Assembly (NCBI GenBank): GCA_900768795.1
Contig: CAAGEH010000015.1
Span: forward strand, 1 to 44,282
Direction: 5' to 3'
Origin: an uncultured Collinsella sp.
Lineage (GTDB): Bacteria > Actinomycetota > Coriobacteriia > Coriobacteriales > Coriobacteriaceae
DNA: 44,282 bases
Below the pieces are notes generated by a model. The model was not told the DNA's origin, made no database searches, and saw only the letters and a program-made list of their open reading frames with translations. Below are positions 25,092-34,818 of this stretch, piece after piece. Position 1 is the stretch's first letter, and the number at the start of each line of letters is the position of its first letter. The position numbers and the translations under genes are program-made.

Positions 25092-25142
25092 ATGGCTTTG
25101 CGAATCGCTTTAATAGCCCGCTCATCCAAATATATAGTTTTG

Positions 25143-25367
25143 CCAAAAGCAAGCATCTCCTCAAACACAGTTTTCTTTCCAAATATTGGTCCTCCGCCGC
25201 AAACAAGGTCGTCTTCCTAAGCCGAGCATTTCTGCCTCTGATACGCCGCCGCCCAAATACAGGCATCTCTATCTCAAACACGGTAACCGTTCAAATACAG
25301 GCATCCCTGCCTCGACCACAGCAGCCTTCCCAAATACAAACTCTGCCTCAAATGCAGGCAACACTGC
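25143..25367. repeat. Degenerate 36-39 bp tandem repeat, about six units
   Basis: Units start near 25143, 25179, 25216, 25253, 25291 and 25330, each beginning with a form of CCAAATACAGGCATCTC. CAAATACAGGCATC is exact at 25254 and 25292 and shortened at 25331. No ribosome binding site or credible protein is seen. The array fills the interval between tRNA-Thr and glgP. Confidence 0.6.
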
Positions 25368-25375
25368 ACGCAAAC

Positions 25376-25403
25376 AAAAAGGGCCGGCACTTGCGCACCG
25401 ACC
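25376..25403 (-). terminator. Terminator after glgP
   Basis: GGCCGGCAC and GTGCGC...CGGTCGG (in minus-strand sense) form a stem around GCAA, with some G-U pairs, followed by TTTTTG on the minus strand. Confidence 0.7.
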
Positions 25404-25443
25404 CCACGGAAAGAGAGAGCATATTTTGCTTGTGGTAAACCTT

Positions 25444-27711
25444 TTACTTGAGGTGCCAGATCTCGTCCTCGTACTGCTGGATCGTGCGATCGGACGAGAA
25501 CACGCCAGCCTGCGAGATATTGATAAGGGACTTCTTCATCCAAGCCGTACGGTCCTCGTAGTCCGCGTAGACGCGCTCCTTGGTCTGGATAAACTCCTCA
25601 AGGTCGAGCAGGGCCATGAACCAGTCCTTGCCCTTGATATCGTCGTGGAGACGCTGCAGACGCTCCGCATTGCCCGTCGCCATGAAAGCCGGGCTGGTGA
25701 TGAAGTCGACGAGCAGCTTGATGCCCGGCTTGTTGTAATAGTAGCCGGCATCGTAAGCGTTCTCTGCGTAGAGGCGCTCGACTTCCTTCGAGGAGGTACC
25801 AAAGGTGTAGATGTTCTCGTCGCCCACAAGATCGGCGATCTCGACGTTGGCGCCATCGAGCGTGCAGAGCGTCAGCGCTCCGTTGAGCATGAATTTCATG
25901 TTGGAGGTGCCGCTCGCCTCCTTGGAGGCAAGGCTGATCTGCTCGGAAATGTCGGCAGCGGGAATCACGTGCTCAGCCGCAGTAACGTTGTAGTTCTCGA
26001 TCATGACGACCTGGAGATACGGAGCGACATCGGGATCGTTGGCGATCCAGCTCGACAGCGTCAAAATCAGGTGAATGATGTCCTGCGCAATGATGTACGC
26101 GGGAGCAGCCTTGCCGCCAAAGATAATCGTGATCGGATGAGCAGGCTTGTTGCCGTTCTTGATGTCGAGATACTTCCAAATGATATAGAGCGCGAGCATC
26201 TGCTGACGCTTGTACTCGTGGATACGTTTGATCTGGACATCGATGATGGCGTCGGACGGAATAGTGACGCCCTGATGCATAGCCATGAACTCGCGCATAA
26301 CATCCTTGGCGCTGGCCTTAGCGTCCTCGAAGCGCTTGAGCACGGTCTCGTCGTCAACATACTTGGCAAGCGCGGTAAGGTCGCCGGTCATGCGCCAATC
26401 CTCGCCGATGACGTCGTCAAGAATCGCGGCGAGGCCGGGATTGCATCCCATAATCCAACGTCGGAATGTAATGCCATTGGTCTTGTTGGAGAACTTCTCG
26501 GGATAGATATCGTAGAAATGCTTGAGCTCGGTCTGCTCGAGGATCTGCGTGTGCAGCGCGGCAACACCGTTGATGCTGTAACCGAAGTGAATGTCGATGT
26601 GCGCCATGTGCACGGTCTTGTTGTCATCGATAATCGCAACGCGTGGGTCATCGTACTTGGCCTTGGCGATCTTATCGAGCTCGACAATGATCTCGGCCAT
26701 GCGCGGGGCGACCTTTTCGAGGCTTGCGAGCGGCCACTTCTCGAGTGCCTCGGCAAGAATCGTGTGGTTGGTGTAGGCGATCATGTGGCTGACGATTTCA
26801 ACGGCCTCGTCGAACTCGATGTCGTGCTTGTCGACAAGCAGACGAATGAGCTCGGGGACGACCATCGTGGGATGCGTGTCGTTGATCTGGACGACGGCGT
26901 AATCGGCGAGATCGTGAAGATTGCTGCCGCGTTCCTGCGCCTCGTCGAGAATCAACTGGGCAGCGTTGCTCACCATGAAGTACTGCTGATAGATGCGGAG
27001 CAGGCGACCGGCCTCGTCGGAGTCATCGGGATAGAGGAAGAGCGTGAGGTTCTTGGCGAGCTCGCTCTTGTCGAAATCGATTGAATCGACCGGCACGAGC
27101 TCGTCGTCGACGCTCTCGAGGTCAAACAGGCGCAGGCGGTTCTTGGCAGGCTGCTTGTAGCCGGGAACGTCAATCGAAACGAGCTTGGACTTAACGCTGA
27201 AATCGCCAAACTCAACGGTGTACGAAACGCCCTCATCGATAAGCCAACCCTGCTCAGAAAGCCACTCGTCAGGCAGCGCCTTCTGCTGCTTGTCCTCAAA
27301 GCGCTGATGGAACAGGCCGTAATGGTAGTTGAGGCCCACGCCGTCGCCCGGAAGACCGAGCGTGGCGATGGAGTCGAGGAAGCAGGCAGCCAAGCGACCG
27401 AGGCCGCCATTGCCAAGCGAAGGCTCGACCTCGAACTCCTCAATCTTGTTGAGGTCATGGCCGGAAGCCTCGAGCTGAGCCTTGATATCGTCATAAAGGC
27501 CCAGGTCAATAAGATTGTTGATGAGCAGCTTGCCGATCAGGAACTCGGCGGAAATGTAATAGAGCTTGCGCTTGCCCTGGTTGACGGGCAGCTCGGCAGA
27601 CGCATCGCGCGTAAGTCCGAGCAGCAGCTTGTAGATCTTGTAGTCGTCAACTTCCTCGAGCGATTTGCCGTAGGCCTGCTGAGCGAGCTCCTGCAGATTG
27701 GTGTTTGCCAT
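25444..27711 (-). CDS. glgP: Glycogen/maltodextrin phosphorylase
   Basis: A 755-residue GT35 phosphorylase that releases glucose-1-P from the non-reducing end of glycogen or maltodextrin. YYISAEFLIGKLL, then LGNGGLGRLAACFLDS, are active-site and family segments. EASGTSNMKFMLNGALTL contains the lysine that holds pyridoxal phosphate. Start chosen at MANTNLQELAQQAYG because GGAGG lies 4 nt upstream; a longer frame adds 11 residues. It follows malQ by 102 bp on the same strand, so the pair probably processes imported maltodextrins together. Confidence 0.95.
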   Translation of the reverse strand: MANTNLQELAQQAYGKSLEEVDDYKIYKLLLGLTRDASAELPVNQGKRKLYYISAEFLIGKLLINNLIDLGLYDDIKAQLEASGHDLNKIEEFEVEPSLGNGGLGRLAACFLDSIATLGLPGDGVGLNYHYGLFHQRFEDKQQKALPDEWLSEQGWLIDEGVSYTVEFGDFSVKSKLVSIDVPGYKQPAKNRLRLFDLESVDDELVPVDSIDFDKSELAKNLTLFLYPDDSDEAGRLLRIYQQYFMVSNAAQLILDEAQERGSNLHDLADYAVVQINDTHPTMVVPELIRLLVDKHDIEFDEAVEIVSHMIAYTNHTILAEALEKWPLASLEKVAPRMAEIIVELDKIAKAKYDDPRVAIIDDNKTVHMAHIDIHFGYSINGVAALHTQILEQTELKHFYDIYPEKFSNKTNGITFRRWIMGCNPGLAAILDDVIGEDWRMTGDLTALAKYVDDETVLKRFEDAKASAKDVMREFMAMHQGVTIPSDAIIDVQIKRIHEYKRQQMLALYIIWKYLDIKNGNKPAHPITIIFGGKAAPAYIIAQDIIHLILTLSSWIANDPDVAPYLQVVMIENYNVTAAEHVIPAADISEQISLASKEASGTSNMKFMLNGALTLCTLDGANVEIADLVGDENIYTFGTSSKEVERLYAENAYDAGYYYNKPGIKLLVDFITSPAFMATGNAERLQRLHDDIKGKDWFMALLDLEEFIQTKERVYADYEDRTAWMKKSLINISQAGVFSSDRTIQQYEDEIWHLK

Positions 27712-27813
27712 GAGTCCTCCTATGGGGATTGGGTCCAAAGTCATTGGTATCGTTATCGCTGCCGGCGCCGCACGGACTGTCGCCGCGCGGCGCTGGGGCT
27801 GAGCTCCCGTGCG

Positions 27814-29319
27814 CTACGCGGGAAGCTCGATCTCGCCCTCGTTTGGCACGCGGTAGTAGGTTTCGGTCCAGCGGGTGAGTTTGCGTTCAAGGCCGCGCGT
27901 GATAGCGCCGTCGAGCATGCGCCAGCACCAGTTTCCGCCCACGGTTGCCGGCGTGTTGATGCGCGCCTCGTCACCGAGATCGAGAAGGTCCTGCATCGAA
28001 TAGATGCATGTGTCGCTCACGCTCGCGGCAATCGTACGGTTCATCGCGTCGGATATGCTCTCGTTGGCCGTTTTGTTGGTGTACTCGATTGCCTGCTCGC
28101 GAATGCGCGGGGTGGCCGTGTCCTCAAACCAGCCGCGGCATGTCTCGTTATCGTGCGTGCCCACATACGCCACGGTGTTGGCGATGTAGTTGTGCGGCAG
28201 GTAATACGAATTGGAACCGTCAAACGCGAACTGCAGGATCTTCATGCCCGGGAATCCCGATGCGTCGCGCATCTCGAGCACCTCGGGCGTCAGGAAGCCA
28301 AGATCCTCAGCGATGATGGGAAGGTCGCCCAAATCGCGCTCGAGCTCCTTGAAAAGCGCCAGGCCGGGGCCCTTGGTCCATGAACCGTAGCTCGAATCGG
28401 GCGAGCCAAACGGAACCTCCCAGAACGCCTCGAAGCCACGGAAGTGATCGAGCCTGATGACGTCATACATGACGAGGGCACCGCGCATGCGGTCCTTCCA
28501 CCAAGCATAGTTATCGGCGGCCATGGCATCCCAATCATAAATGGGGTTGCCCCAGTACTGCCCGGTAGACGAGAACTGATCGGGCGGCGTACCGGCAACG
28601 CTTGCGGGGCTGCCGTCGGGCGCGGTCTTAAAGAGCTCGGGCATTGCCCACATTTCGACCGAGTCGCGCGAAACGTAAATAGGCATGTCACCGATAATGA
28701 GAATGTCGCGCGCGTTGGCATATGCCTTGAGCGCGTCCCACTGCTTATAGAACAAGTACTGCGTCATCTCGTGATAGAGCGTGCGCTCCGGATGAGCAGC
28801 GACAACGGCATCCGCTGCAGCGCCGGGGCGACGAACGTCCTCGGGCCACTCCCAGAATGCCTTGAGAGCGTACTCCTCTTTAAGAGTCATGAACTGCACG
28901 TAGGGCTCAAGCCAGTCGGCATTCTTTTTGACGAACGCGTCGAAGTCGGCAGGTTTCTTGTCCGCAAAGCGGGCGGCGGCGATATCGAGAATGCGGCGAC
29001 GCTCAACGAAAATTCGTCCGTAATCGATGTGGTCGGGAGTGTCTCCAAAATCCGCGTTATCGAGATCCGCCTGCTCGAGCAAGCCGTCCTCGATAAGCTG
29101 GGTAAAGTCGATGAAGTTGGGATTGCCTGCACGCGCAGAGAACGACTGATACGGCGAGTCGCCATAGCTGGTCGTCGTTAGCGGAAGAATCTGCCAATAG
29201 CGTTGCTTGCACGTTTGAAGGAAGTCAACATAATCGTATGCCGTCCAGCCAAAACCGCCAATGCCATACGGACCGGGCAATGCCGAAACAGGCATAAGCA
29301 CGCCGCTTGCTCGCTCCAT
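27814..29319 (-). CDS. malQ: 4-alpha-glucanotransferase (amylomaltase)
   Basis: A 501-residue GH77 enzyme that transfers glucan segments between maltodextrins and frees glucose, making chains long enough for GlgP. Family motifs: ERASGVLMPVSALPGPYGIG at the start, GTPPDQFSSTGQYWGNP, VIRLDHFRGFEAFW with the nucleophile Asp, IAEDLGFLTPEV with the acid/base Glu, and GTHDNETCRGWF. Start chosen at MERASGV, after AAGGAG. First gene of the malQ-glgP operon; a TTTGAACATG-type inverted repeat lies about 95 bp upstream. Confidence 0.95.
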   Translation of the reverse strand: MERASGVLMPVSALPGPYGIGGFGWTAYDYVDFLQTCKQRYWQILPLTTTSYGDSPYQSFSARAGNPNFIDFTQLIEDGLLEQADLDNADFGDTPDHIDYGRIFVERRRILDIAAARFADKKPADFDAFVKKNADWLEPYVQFMTLKEEYALKAFWEWPEDVRRPGAAADAVVAAHPERTLYHEMTQYLFYKQWDALKAYANARDILIIGDMPIYVSRDSVEMWAMPELFKTAPDGSPASVAGTPPDQFSSTGQYWGNPIYDWDAMAADNYAWWKDRMRGALVMYDVIRLDHFRGFEAFWEVPFGSPDSSYGSWTKGPGLALFKELERDLGDLPIIAEDLGFLTPEVLEMRDASGFPGMKILQFAFDGSNSYYLPHNYIANTVAYVGTHDNETCRGWFEDTATPRIREQAIEYTNKTANESISDAMNRTIAASVSDTCIYSMQDLLDLGDEARINTPATVGGNWCWRMLDGAITRGLERKLTRWTETYYRVPNEGEIELPA

Positions 29320-29398
29320 CGTAACTCCTTTTCTGCTATTCGAGAGACCTTGGTCCACAAGATGCAAACAGGTCCCCATCTCTTTTTCGTTCGGCGTT

Positions 29399-29430
29399 AT
29401 CTTACCGTAACTTGTTTGAACATGTTTGAG
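29399..29430 (-). promoter_or_regulatory. malQ-glgP promoter region with inverted-repeat operator
   Basis: On the minus strand a -10-like TAAGAT (29399-29404) has TTTGAACATGTTTGAG (29415-29430, plus-strand sense) over its spacer and -35 region. AACGGT occurs at 29470-29475. The -35 is weak. Confidence 0.4.
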
Positions 29431-29700
29431 AATTAGAGCCTTTTTTGCAAATGCATGAATCTCTCGGTGAACGGTAGGTGGGGACGCGAAATTTGAGGTT
29501 GGTTTTTGTTGAACGGGCAGCTAGCGAATATAGACCCCCGGTAAACCCCAGGTCCTTACTTTTCTTGAAGAGTCTATGAATGTGCCTTCTGACGCTACTG
29601 ATCTCAAGCCGAGCTAGCTCGTGCCTGGTCCTGTGCACTCGTAAGCAGCACTCGCGTGCAACGTTCGCACGTAACATCCACGCGCACGTGTAAACGTTGC

Positions 29701-29903
29701 ATGGTCCAGAAAATCTGGCAGAAAAATCGAGTTTTGAGTCAATTTACCTCTTCGATACGTTGCGGTCCCCGCTCATGCGCTGAAAAATCCTGGGGTTTCA
29801 TGCAAATCTGAGGCGCAATTCCCTATTTGACGGGCTTCGATCCGCCCTGAGCATCCGCAAAAAGACTCAAAACTCGATTTTTCTGCCACCTTGAAGGCAC
29901 CAT
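29701..29903. repeat. 203-bp element bounded by inverted repeats
   Basis: Bases 29717-29740 are the exact reverse complement of 29864-29887 (24 bp). Outside these the match continues imperfectly to ATGGT (29701-29705) and ACCAT (29899-29903). The 123-bp interior has no ORF of note. No target-site duplication is evident. It could be a small non-autonomous mobile element or a structured RNA. The rest of 29431-29700 shows nothing I can name. Confidence 0.75.
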
Positions 29904-29908
29904 ATCCA

Positions 29909-29951
29909 AAACAATGGCTCCCAGCCCGCTAAAAGCGGGCTGGGAGCCATT
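29909..29951 (-). terminator. Terminator after the LPQTG surface protein
   Basis: A perfect 18-bp stem, 29913-29930 pairing with 29934-29951, has a 3-nt loop. On the minus strand TGTTTTGG follows. Confidence 0.85.
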
Positions 29952-29992
29952 GAACCCTGTAGATTGAGCCGATGCGAGGCAAAATCTATCGG

Positions 29993-32900
29993 CTACTTGC
30001 GCGCATCAGCACCCGTTCCCTTTTTATGCGCGACAAACACTGCCGCAACGATTGCTATAACACCGATTTCGGCAACAGCTGCCGTTATGAGCATTGCAGA
30101 ATCGCCGGTCTGCGGAAGTACCGGCTTTTCGCTTGGCTTGCCGGGCTCGTTCGGCTTTCCGGGCTCCTCAGGATTGCTCGGCTCTTCAGGCTTCTTCGTA
30201 TTGGTAAACACGTAGTTACCATCAGCATCGACCGTGGATTTTGAGGTATAGCCATCAACAGGTTCTTCCTTAACCGTAAACTCCACATCCGTGGGTAGAC
30301 CCGTAAAGGAGCCTTCCCAAGATCCGTCCTCGCACGGAAGCGTCAGCTTATCAACAACCTTGCCCTCGCAGATAAGGTCAAACGTCACGCTCTTCTGAGC
30401 ATCGCCGTTCCAAATCTTCTTAACATGGATGTCACGGGTAGCGGACTCACCAACCGCAACACCGCCGTTGGCTCCGATGCCTCCACCAAAGCCCTCGGAC
30501 TTGTTACCCGTAATAAATAGCTTGGCCTTGTTCTTGGCAAGCGACACAACGTCATCGGACGCAACAGACTTCAGCGCCAAGCAACCCGTCTCCCCAGAAA
30601 CGTGCTTTTGCTCGGGCGTGTACCCCTGGGCACCGTAACGCGGGGCAGATTTATCGGAAGAAGGACGCGCCTGGCCAGGCACGACATAAATCTTGCCGTC
30701 GGTCATCCATTTAACAGCCCCGCCACCGAGCATGCGATCGGAAAGCGTGGCCTCGGAAGCTTTGCTACCCGGAATGTTGCCCTCGGCAAACGCGAAGTCA
30801 TCGCCTGCTTCGGACGCCGAATTGTTCACGATGCTGGCGCCACTCGTGGTGTTGACCGTGACCTCGCCGGTGGGGCAGAACCACATGCCGCCGCCCTGGC
30901 GAGCCGTATTCTCCGAGATCAATGCCTTGCTCAGATGTACCGTACTGTACGAATCCTGGTTGCCCTCACTGTAAATGCCGGCGCCCATACCCGTGGCGGT
31001 GCTTATCGTGTTATTGCAGATCTTGCCCGACTTGAGCACCACGCCATTGCTGTACGAATAGATGCCGCCGCCAGCAACAGTTGCGTTGTTGCCCGAAATC
31101 TCGCCACCGTCGAGCACGAATGCGGTATCCGCCCAAGTGCCGTCCTTTGAATTCTGGAGCTTGGCGTCAACGACCGCCACGCCGCCGCCGTTTACGCCCC
31201 TGTTACTGCGGATCTTACCGCCTGTCATAGTGAGCTCAGCGTTGTCCTCGACAAACACTGCACCGGCAGCGTCAACGCCCGCGCTCGTGCGCGTCTTGTT
31301 GTCGTGAATGTCTCCGCCGGAAATCGTGAACTTTGTGCGGTTCTGGGCATCATCGCCACAAAGCTTGATGGCAGCTCCGCGCGTGCCGGCGTTATTCGCG
31401 ATGGCGCCGCCCGTCATCTCGCCCGACGCGTTGCCGACAAGCAGCACGCCCGAAGAGCGATGCAGCGCATTGTATACGGCCGCAGTATTGTCGTGGATAG
31501 AGCCACCCTCCATCTTGAAGGTTGCGCCGCTCGTAACCGTAACGTTGCCGCGTTTTTCGTAGTCAGCCAAATCGTTTTCGCAAATCTGACCGCCCTTCAT
31601 AACGAACTTGGCATTCGACCCGTCAACAAAAACAGCGCCATCGTCGGCGTCCTGGAGGCTCGCGTCGCCATCGAGCACAAACGTACCCGCCGATTTAACC
31701 ATCGAATCTGAGTTATAGTGACCGAGCAGCTCGACTTTTCCCGCAAGCGTCAGCTTGGCGCCATCGGCGACGTTGAACAACTCGGCGAGCTTCTTGCTCT
31801 TGTCGGCGATCACGCGAACGTCGGTATCGGACATAATCTTGACCGGACCACCTGCAGGAATCGTCACGGGAGCAGCAAGCTTAATGTCCTTCTTAAGCGT
31901 GACCGTGCCGCCATCGGTCTTTGCAGCGGCCTCGTTTACCGCCTCTTGCAGCGTCTTTGCGCCGGACTCATCGGAAATCGTGTCACCGGTGGTGATGGAT
32001 TGAACCAAAAAGATGAGCTTGTCCTTGTCGGTATCAAAGTTCTTGAGGACAACGCCATCCTCGGAGTTGTTGACCGTGATCTTCTCGACTTCGCGAGGGA
32101 ACGACCTGCGATCGAGCGTCTCGAGATTCGGCCCGACCTGGAACTCGGAGACGCCCTTAACGCCTCCAAACGCATTTACTCCCAGCGTCGTGAGGCTATC
32201 GGGAAGCACCACGGGGTTATTGAACTTTGCGCTGCTCTTAATCGCGCCACTCTCGATACTGGTAAAAGCGCCGTCGCCAATGATCTTGACAGATGCCGGC
32301 AGAGTCACCGACGTCATATCCGCAGCGCTCAGAGCTGAGCTACCGATACTCGCAAGATTGGTATTCAGAGCGGATACCTTAACGGGAACCTTATCAAAAG
32401 CACTCGTGCTGATGTTACCGAGCGAGCTCAAATCAACCGTAGCAGAAAGATTTTTGCAGCCTTCAAAAGAAGACATGCCAAGGGAAAAAACCTTAGAGAG
32501 TGCAGGAATGTCCGTCAAAGCCGTGCACCCGGTAAAAGCGCTACTGCCAATTGAGATAAGCGGAGTTGCCGCCGTCACCTTTTTTAGAGACGTGCAGGTG
32601 TTAAACATTCCCATTGGAATTGAATCGAAGCCCTCTGGAAGATCAATCTGGGTGAGCGATGTGCAGCCTTTAAACAGATTAGAAGAATTGTTATCGATTT
32701 TAAGACCCGCAGGAAGGTTGATAGATTTAAGCGAGGTCAGACCAGCAAAGGCATTAGCAGAGTTAATGGTCTTGAGCGTAGAGGGCAGCACGATCTGCTC
32801 AAGAGCGGGATCTTTAGAAAAGGTCATACCCGAGCCGCGCGCAATTGATGCTGTACCCTCGGTAAACGTCACCTTTTTTAGCTTAGGGAGATTCTGGATG

Positions 32901-33325
32901 CAACCGTTGAACTCGGCTCCCCCTCCCAGCGTTAGCTCAGTGAGGCCCTTATATTCATTGAAATTCGAGCTGTACCAGCCCCCGGAAATATGCGTGATGT
33001 TGAGCTTGGTGATATGGCTCTTTGTGCCCTTGCCCGTTCTGAACATAGCCTCAGATAGCTTGAGCGTCTTGCCGTTGACCGTCACCGTCTCAGGCACTGT
33101 GACCTCGGTATCAACCTCGGGATCCTTAATATCCATAAGCGTCGCGACACCGTTGTCGTTGTCGTAAACATTGTAGGTGACGCCATGGTCATCCACATTG
33201 TAATAGCCGTCTGCGCGCGCATTCGACGGCACAAACAAGCCGCCCAAACACGTTAGGGCGACCGCGCATAATACACTTACAACGAGATTGACGCCAAGAT
33301 GACGCCGACAACCGATTCTGGCCAT
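29993..33325 (-). CDS. LPXTG surface protein with leucine-rich repeats and beta-helix
   Basis: A 1110-residue secreted protein. Signal peptide about 1-38 (cleavage near NARADG). BspA-like leucine-rich repeats (LRR_5) about 100-410, seen as repeated CTSLKKV / FKGCTSL / SSFEGCKNL units. A right-handed parallel beta-helix region about 455-950 with many GG and N-rich turns (GGAIANNAG, GGGVAVVD). A Cna-B-type domain about 966-1042 (IHVKKIWNGD to YVFTN). A proline-rich spacer, then sorting signal LPQTG (1070-1074), a membrane helix and a charged tail. Start chosen at MARIGCRRHLG after GGGGGAG. Likely an adhesin facing host glycans or proteins; its ligand is unknown. Confidence 0.85.
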   Translation of the reverse strand: MARIGCRRHLGVNLVVSVLCAVALTCLGGLFVPSNARADGYYNVDDHGVTYNVYDNDNGVATLMDIKDPEVDTEVTVPETVTVNGKTLKLSEAMFRTGKGTKSHITKLNITHISGGWYSSNFNEYKGLTELTLGGGAEFNGCIQNLPKLKKVTFTEGTASIARGSGMTFSKDPALEQIVLPSTLKTINSANAFAGLTSLKSINLPAGLKIDNNSSNLFKGCTSLTQIDLPEGFDSIPMGMFNTCTSLKKVTAATPLISIGSSAFTGCTALTDIPALSKVFSLGMSSFEGCKNLSATVDLSSLGNISTSAFDKVPVKVSALNTNLASIGSSALSAADMTSVTLPASVKIIGDGAFTSIESGAIKSSAKFNNPVVLPDSLTTLGVNAFGGVKGVSEFQVGPNLETLDRRSFPREVEKITVNNSEDGVVLKNFDTDKDKLIFLVQSITTGDTISDESGAKTLQEAVNEAAAKTDGGTVTLKKDIKLAAPVTIPAGGPVKIMSDTDVRVIADKSKKLAELFNVADGAKLTLAGKVELLGHYNSDSMVKSAGTFVLDGDASLQDADDGAVFVDGSNAKFVMKGGQICENDLADYEKRGNVTVTSGATFKMEGGSIHDNTAAVYNALHRSSGVLLVGNASGEMTGGAIANNAGTRGAAIKLCGDDAQNRTKFTISGGDIHDNKTRTSAGVDAAGAVFVEDNAELTMTGGKIRSNRGVNGGGVAVVDAKLQNSKDGTWADTAFVLDGGEISGNNATVAGGGIYSYSNGVVLKSGKICNNTISTATGMGAGIYSEGNQDSYSTVHLSKALISENTARQGGGMWFCPTGEVTVNTTSGASIVNNSASEAGDDFAFAEGNIPGSKASEATLSDRMLGGGAVKWMTDGKIYVVPGQARPSSDKSAPRYGAQGYTPEQKHVSGETGCLALKSVASDDVVSLAKNKAKLFITGNKSEGFGGGIGANGGVAVGESATRDIHVKKIWNGDAQKSVTFDLICEGKVVDKLTLPCEDGSWEGSFTGLPTDVEFTVKEEPVDGYTSKSTVDADGNYVFTNTKKPEEPSNPEEPGKPNEPGKPSEKPVLPQTGDSAMLITAAVAEIGVIAIVAAVFVAHKKGTGADARK

Positions 33326-33454
33326 GTTCTGCTCCCCCGATTTTCGTTTGATGTGTATGTAGAGAAGACTGCATATGTCCTTCTCAACATAAGCAACTTG
33401 TCTACACAACTCAACAAAAAATAATGATAACGGTTTTAGTAGTTGAAACAAATA

Positions 33455-33489
33455 GCAGGGCCCCGACCTGCATATTGCAGTCGGGGCCC
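33455..33489 (-). terminator. Terminator after msmK
   Basis: GGGCCCCGA (33458-33466) pairs with TCGGGGCCC (33481-33489), with an inner CTGCA/TGCAG stem. On the minus strand TGCTATTTGTTT follows. Confidence 0.7.
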
Positions 33490-33547
33490 GCATGGTTTGC
33501 GGCCGGAAGGATGAAAAAACCGCAACCCGGAGAGAAATCCAAACCGT

Positions 33548-34750
33548 TTAGATCAGATTCTTGTCGGTCTCCTTGTCGAACAGGTGGACAGCACCGCCCT
33601 CGAACTTGAAGTAGATATCTGCATCCGTGGTAAGGCTTGCGCCACCGTCCTTGAGGTCGGCAACGGGGAGAATCAGAACGAACTGGCCGTCGGTGGTGTT
33701 GACGTGGACGTGAATCGTGGAGCCCATAAGCTCGGTGACCTCGACCTTACCGGCAACGACGCCCGGCTCGCCCTTCTCGGCAACCATGATCTGCTCAGGA
33801 CGGACGCCAGCGGTGATTTCAACGCTCGAACCGTCAGCGCAGGCGTTGGCCTCGACGAGCTTCTTGCAGGTTTCGGAATCGAGAGCGTGGTCGATATCGT
33901 CGGTCTTGACGCTGAACTGGCTACCGTGGCGAACGAGCGAAGCCGGGAAGAAGTTCATCTGCGGAACGCCGATGAAGCCTGCGACGAACATGTTCGCAGG
34001 ATGGTTGAAGACCTCCTGCGGGGTTGCGATCTGCTGGACAACGCCGTCCTTCATGATGACGATACGGTCGCCGAGCGTCATGGCCTCGGTCTGGTCGTGG
34101 GTAACGTAGATGAACGTGCCGTCGAGCTCATGACGGAGCTTGATGAGCTCAGCGCGCATCTGGTTACGCAGCTTGGCGTCAAGGTTGGACAGCGGCTCAT
34201 CCATAAGGAAGACCTTCGGGTCACGGACGATAGCGCGGCCGATTGCGACGCGCTGACGCTGACCACCGGAAAGCGCCTTGGGCTTGCGGTCGAGATACTG
34301 GGTGATGCCCAGGATCTGAGCTGCGGAACGGACCTTCTTGTCGATCTCGTCCTTGGGGACCTTCTTGAGCTCAAGCGTAAACGCCATGTTCTCGTAAACG
34401 GTCATATTGGGGTACAGAGCGTAGCTCTGGAAGACCATTGCGATGTCGCGATCCTTAGGAGCGACGTCGTTGACCAGCTCGCCATCGATGTAGAGCTCAC
34501 CCGAGGAAATGTCCTCGAGGCCGGCGATCATACGAAGCGTGGTGGATTTACCGCAACCGGAAGGGCCGACGAGAACGATGAACTCGTGGTCGTGGACGGT
34601 GAGGTTGAAATCGTCAACGGCGACGACGCCTTCATCGGTGACCTTGAGGTTGGTCTTTTTGGCCTCCTTCTTCTTGCCGAAGAAGTGCTTCTTTGCACCC
34701 AGCTCATGCGGGTAGATCTTCTGAACGTGTTTCAGAACAATCTCAGCCAT
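33548..34750 (-). CDS. msmK: ABC transporter ATPase, MsmK/MalK type, with Lys-rich insertion
   Basis: A 400-residue ATPase that powers CUT1 sugar importers. Walker A GPSGCGKST (62-70), signature LSGGQRQRVAIGRA, Walker B VFLMDEPLSNLDAKLR, switch His in YVTHDQTEA, and a C-terminal TOBE/OB regulatory region. Between the first strand and Walker A lies a Lys-rich insertion (about residues 15-40) absent from classical MalK. It is the last gene of the ABC operon. Such ATPases often serve several sugar importers. Confidence 0.93.
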   Translation of the reverse strand: MAEIVLKHVQKIYPHELGAKKHFFGKKKEAKKTNLKVTDEGVVAVDDFNLTVHDHEFIVLVGPSGCGKSTTLRMIAGLEDISSGELYIDGELVNDVAPKDRDIAMVFQSYALYPNMTVYENMAFTLELKKVPKDEIDKKVRSAAQILGITQYLDRKPKALSGGQRQRVAIGRAIVRDPKVFLMDEPLSNLDAKLRNQMRAELIKLRHELDGTFIYVTHDQTEAMTLGDRIVIMKDGVVQQIATPQEVFNHPANMFVAGFIGVPQMNFFPASLVRHGSQFSVKTDDIDHALDSETCKKLVEANACADGSSVEITAGVRPEQIMVAEKGEPGVVAGKVEVTELMGSTIHVHVNTTDGQFVLILPVADLKDGGASLTTDADIYFKFEGGAVHLFDKETDKNLI

Positions 34751-34818
34751 GGTAGTTACCTTTCTAAGTCACGCGTATCCGACACGCGCGAGAGTGGATC
34801 GAATGGACGGTCTGCTTA

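Noticed and set aside
25186..27084. A 632-codon plus-strand frame opposite glgP
   Set aside because: It is antisense to conserved phosphorylase motifs and its first part runs through the degenerate tandem repeat; no ribosome binding site.
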